Shown here: positions 63,926-64,000 of the stretch, piece by piece
Layout: every line of letters starts with the position of its first letter
Numbering within the stretch: position 1 is the first letter of the stretch
Source of the DNA: Gammaproteobacteria bacterium
GTDB taxonomy: Bacteria > Pseudomonadota > Gammaproteobacteria > Pseudomonadales > Azotimanducaceae
Assembly: GCA_018656865.1 (NCBI GenBank)
Contig: JABHYO010000142.1
Coordinates: 1-64,000 of the forward strand
Direction: 5' to 3'
DNA length: 64,000 nucleotides
Position numbers and translations under genes: made by a program
The notes under the pieces: generated by a model
Seen by the model: only the letters and a program-made list of their open reading frames with translations
What the model was told of the DNA's origin: nothing
The model's database searches: none

Positions 63926-64000
63926 TTTTCTATCTCACATTCGGCGACCTTGCGACCTGGCTGACACTGGCTCCCCTGAAACGCCTGATGAGGGAAACCG
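63922..64000 (+). CDS. DsbA/HCCA-isomerase-like gene, 3' end outside window
   Basis: An ATG at 63922 overlapping the previous stop begins MIFYLTFGDLATWLTLAPLK, open to the window edge. The first residues look like the beta-strand start of a DsbA/HCCA-type protein, so a tandem paralogue is likely, but 26 codons are too few to be sure. Confidence 0.5.
   Translation, partial: MIFYLTFGDLATWLTLAPLKRLMRET

Noticed and set aside
1-64000. CRISPR arrays, tRNA, rRNA, integrases or transposases
   Set aside because: No regularly spaced direct repeats, cloverleaf or rRNA-like stretches, or recognised recombinase motifs were found by eye. A tRNA or CRISPR search tool could still find something small.

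Overview
The window looks like chromosomal DNA of a free-living, probably marine, lipid- and hydrocarbon-using gammaproteobacterium. The grounds are inference only: moderate G+C, a CYP153-type P450, many acyl-CoA, short-chain dehydrogenase and thiolase genes, a FabH-like synthase resembling those of Pseudomonas relatives, and PQQ and GMC dehydrogenases. No rRNA, tRNA, CRISPR array or transposase was seen.

Layout. 1-13.7 kb: the end of a GH3 glycosidase, a small [2Fe-2S] protein, a thiolase, a CYP153-like P450, a GFA protein, a small K+-channel-like protein, an Eis-like acetyltransferase, a DUF885 protein, and a block of oxidoreductases. A short dispersed palindromic repeat lies at 3.6-3.8 kb. 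13.7-29.7 kb: an ABC-2 permease fused to an M1 peptidase with its ATPase, a quinoprotein dehydrogenase, a renal-type dipeptidase, a TetR-MFP-RND efflux operon, and PhoD, small-subunit and GMC-oxidoreductase genes. 29.7-36.6 kb: an MsbA-like exporter, SDR, SRPBCC, GFA, EthD, M20 peptidase and FabH-like genes.

36.7-53.4 kb, all on the plus strand, is the most notable region. It holds a MauG-like diheme protein, a SCO protein, and a nitrous-oxide-reductase-like (NosZ-like) protein with a beta-propeller and a C-terminal CuA-type cupredoxin. These are followed by a lipoprotein, a split cytochrome b6/subunit IV (with a cysteine where b6f anchors heme ci, and a fused c-heme), two streptogramin-lyase-like propellers, two c-type cytochromes, a Gld-type ABC module (ATPase, permease, GldG-like, DUF4340), a type-1 periplasmic binding protein and a second fused cytochrome b/c. 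An FNR/DNR-type box sits exactly 41.5 bp before the predicted start site of the NosZ-like gene, so anaerobic or NO-dependent expression is likely. No Rieske protein, NosR, NosD or NosL is visible. The simplest reading is a quinol-to-periplasm electron chain feeding a divergent copper reductase. Two copper-ligand positions of classical NosZ are changed (His to Glu, His to Met), so the substrate is not proven.

53.4-57.6 kb, convergent on the minus strand, is an overlapping set for cytochrome c or thiol handling: CcmH-like, a CX3CH cytochrome, two TlpA-like thioredoxins (one with a CPC motif), CcdA-like and two small membrane proteins. It may mature the cytochromes of the plus-strand cluster. 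A palindrome-dense GC-rich island lies between the two. 57.7-64 kb: two ferritin-like diiron proteins with a zinc-ribbon protein, two acyl-CoA dehydrogenases, a YdjM-type membrane protein, and two tandem DsbA/HCCA-isomerase-like genes, the second cut by the window edge.
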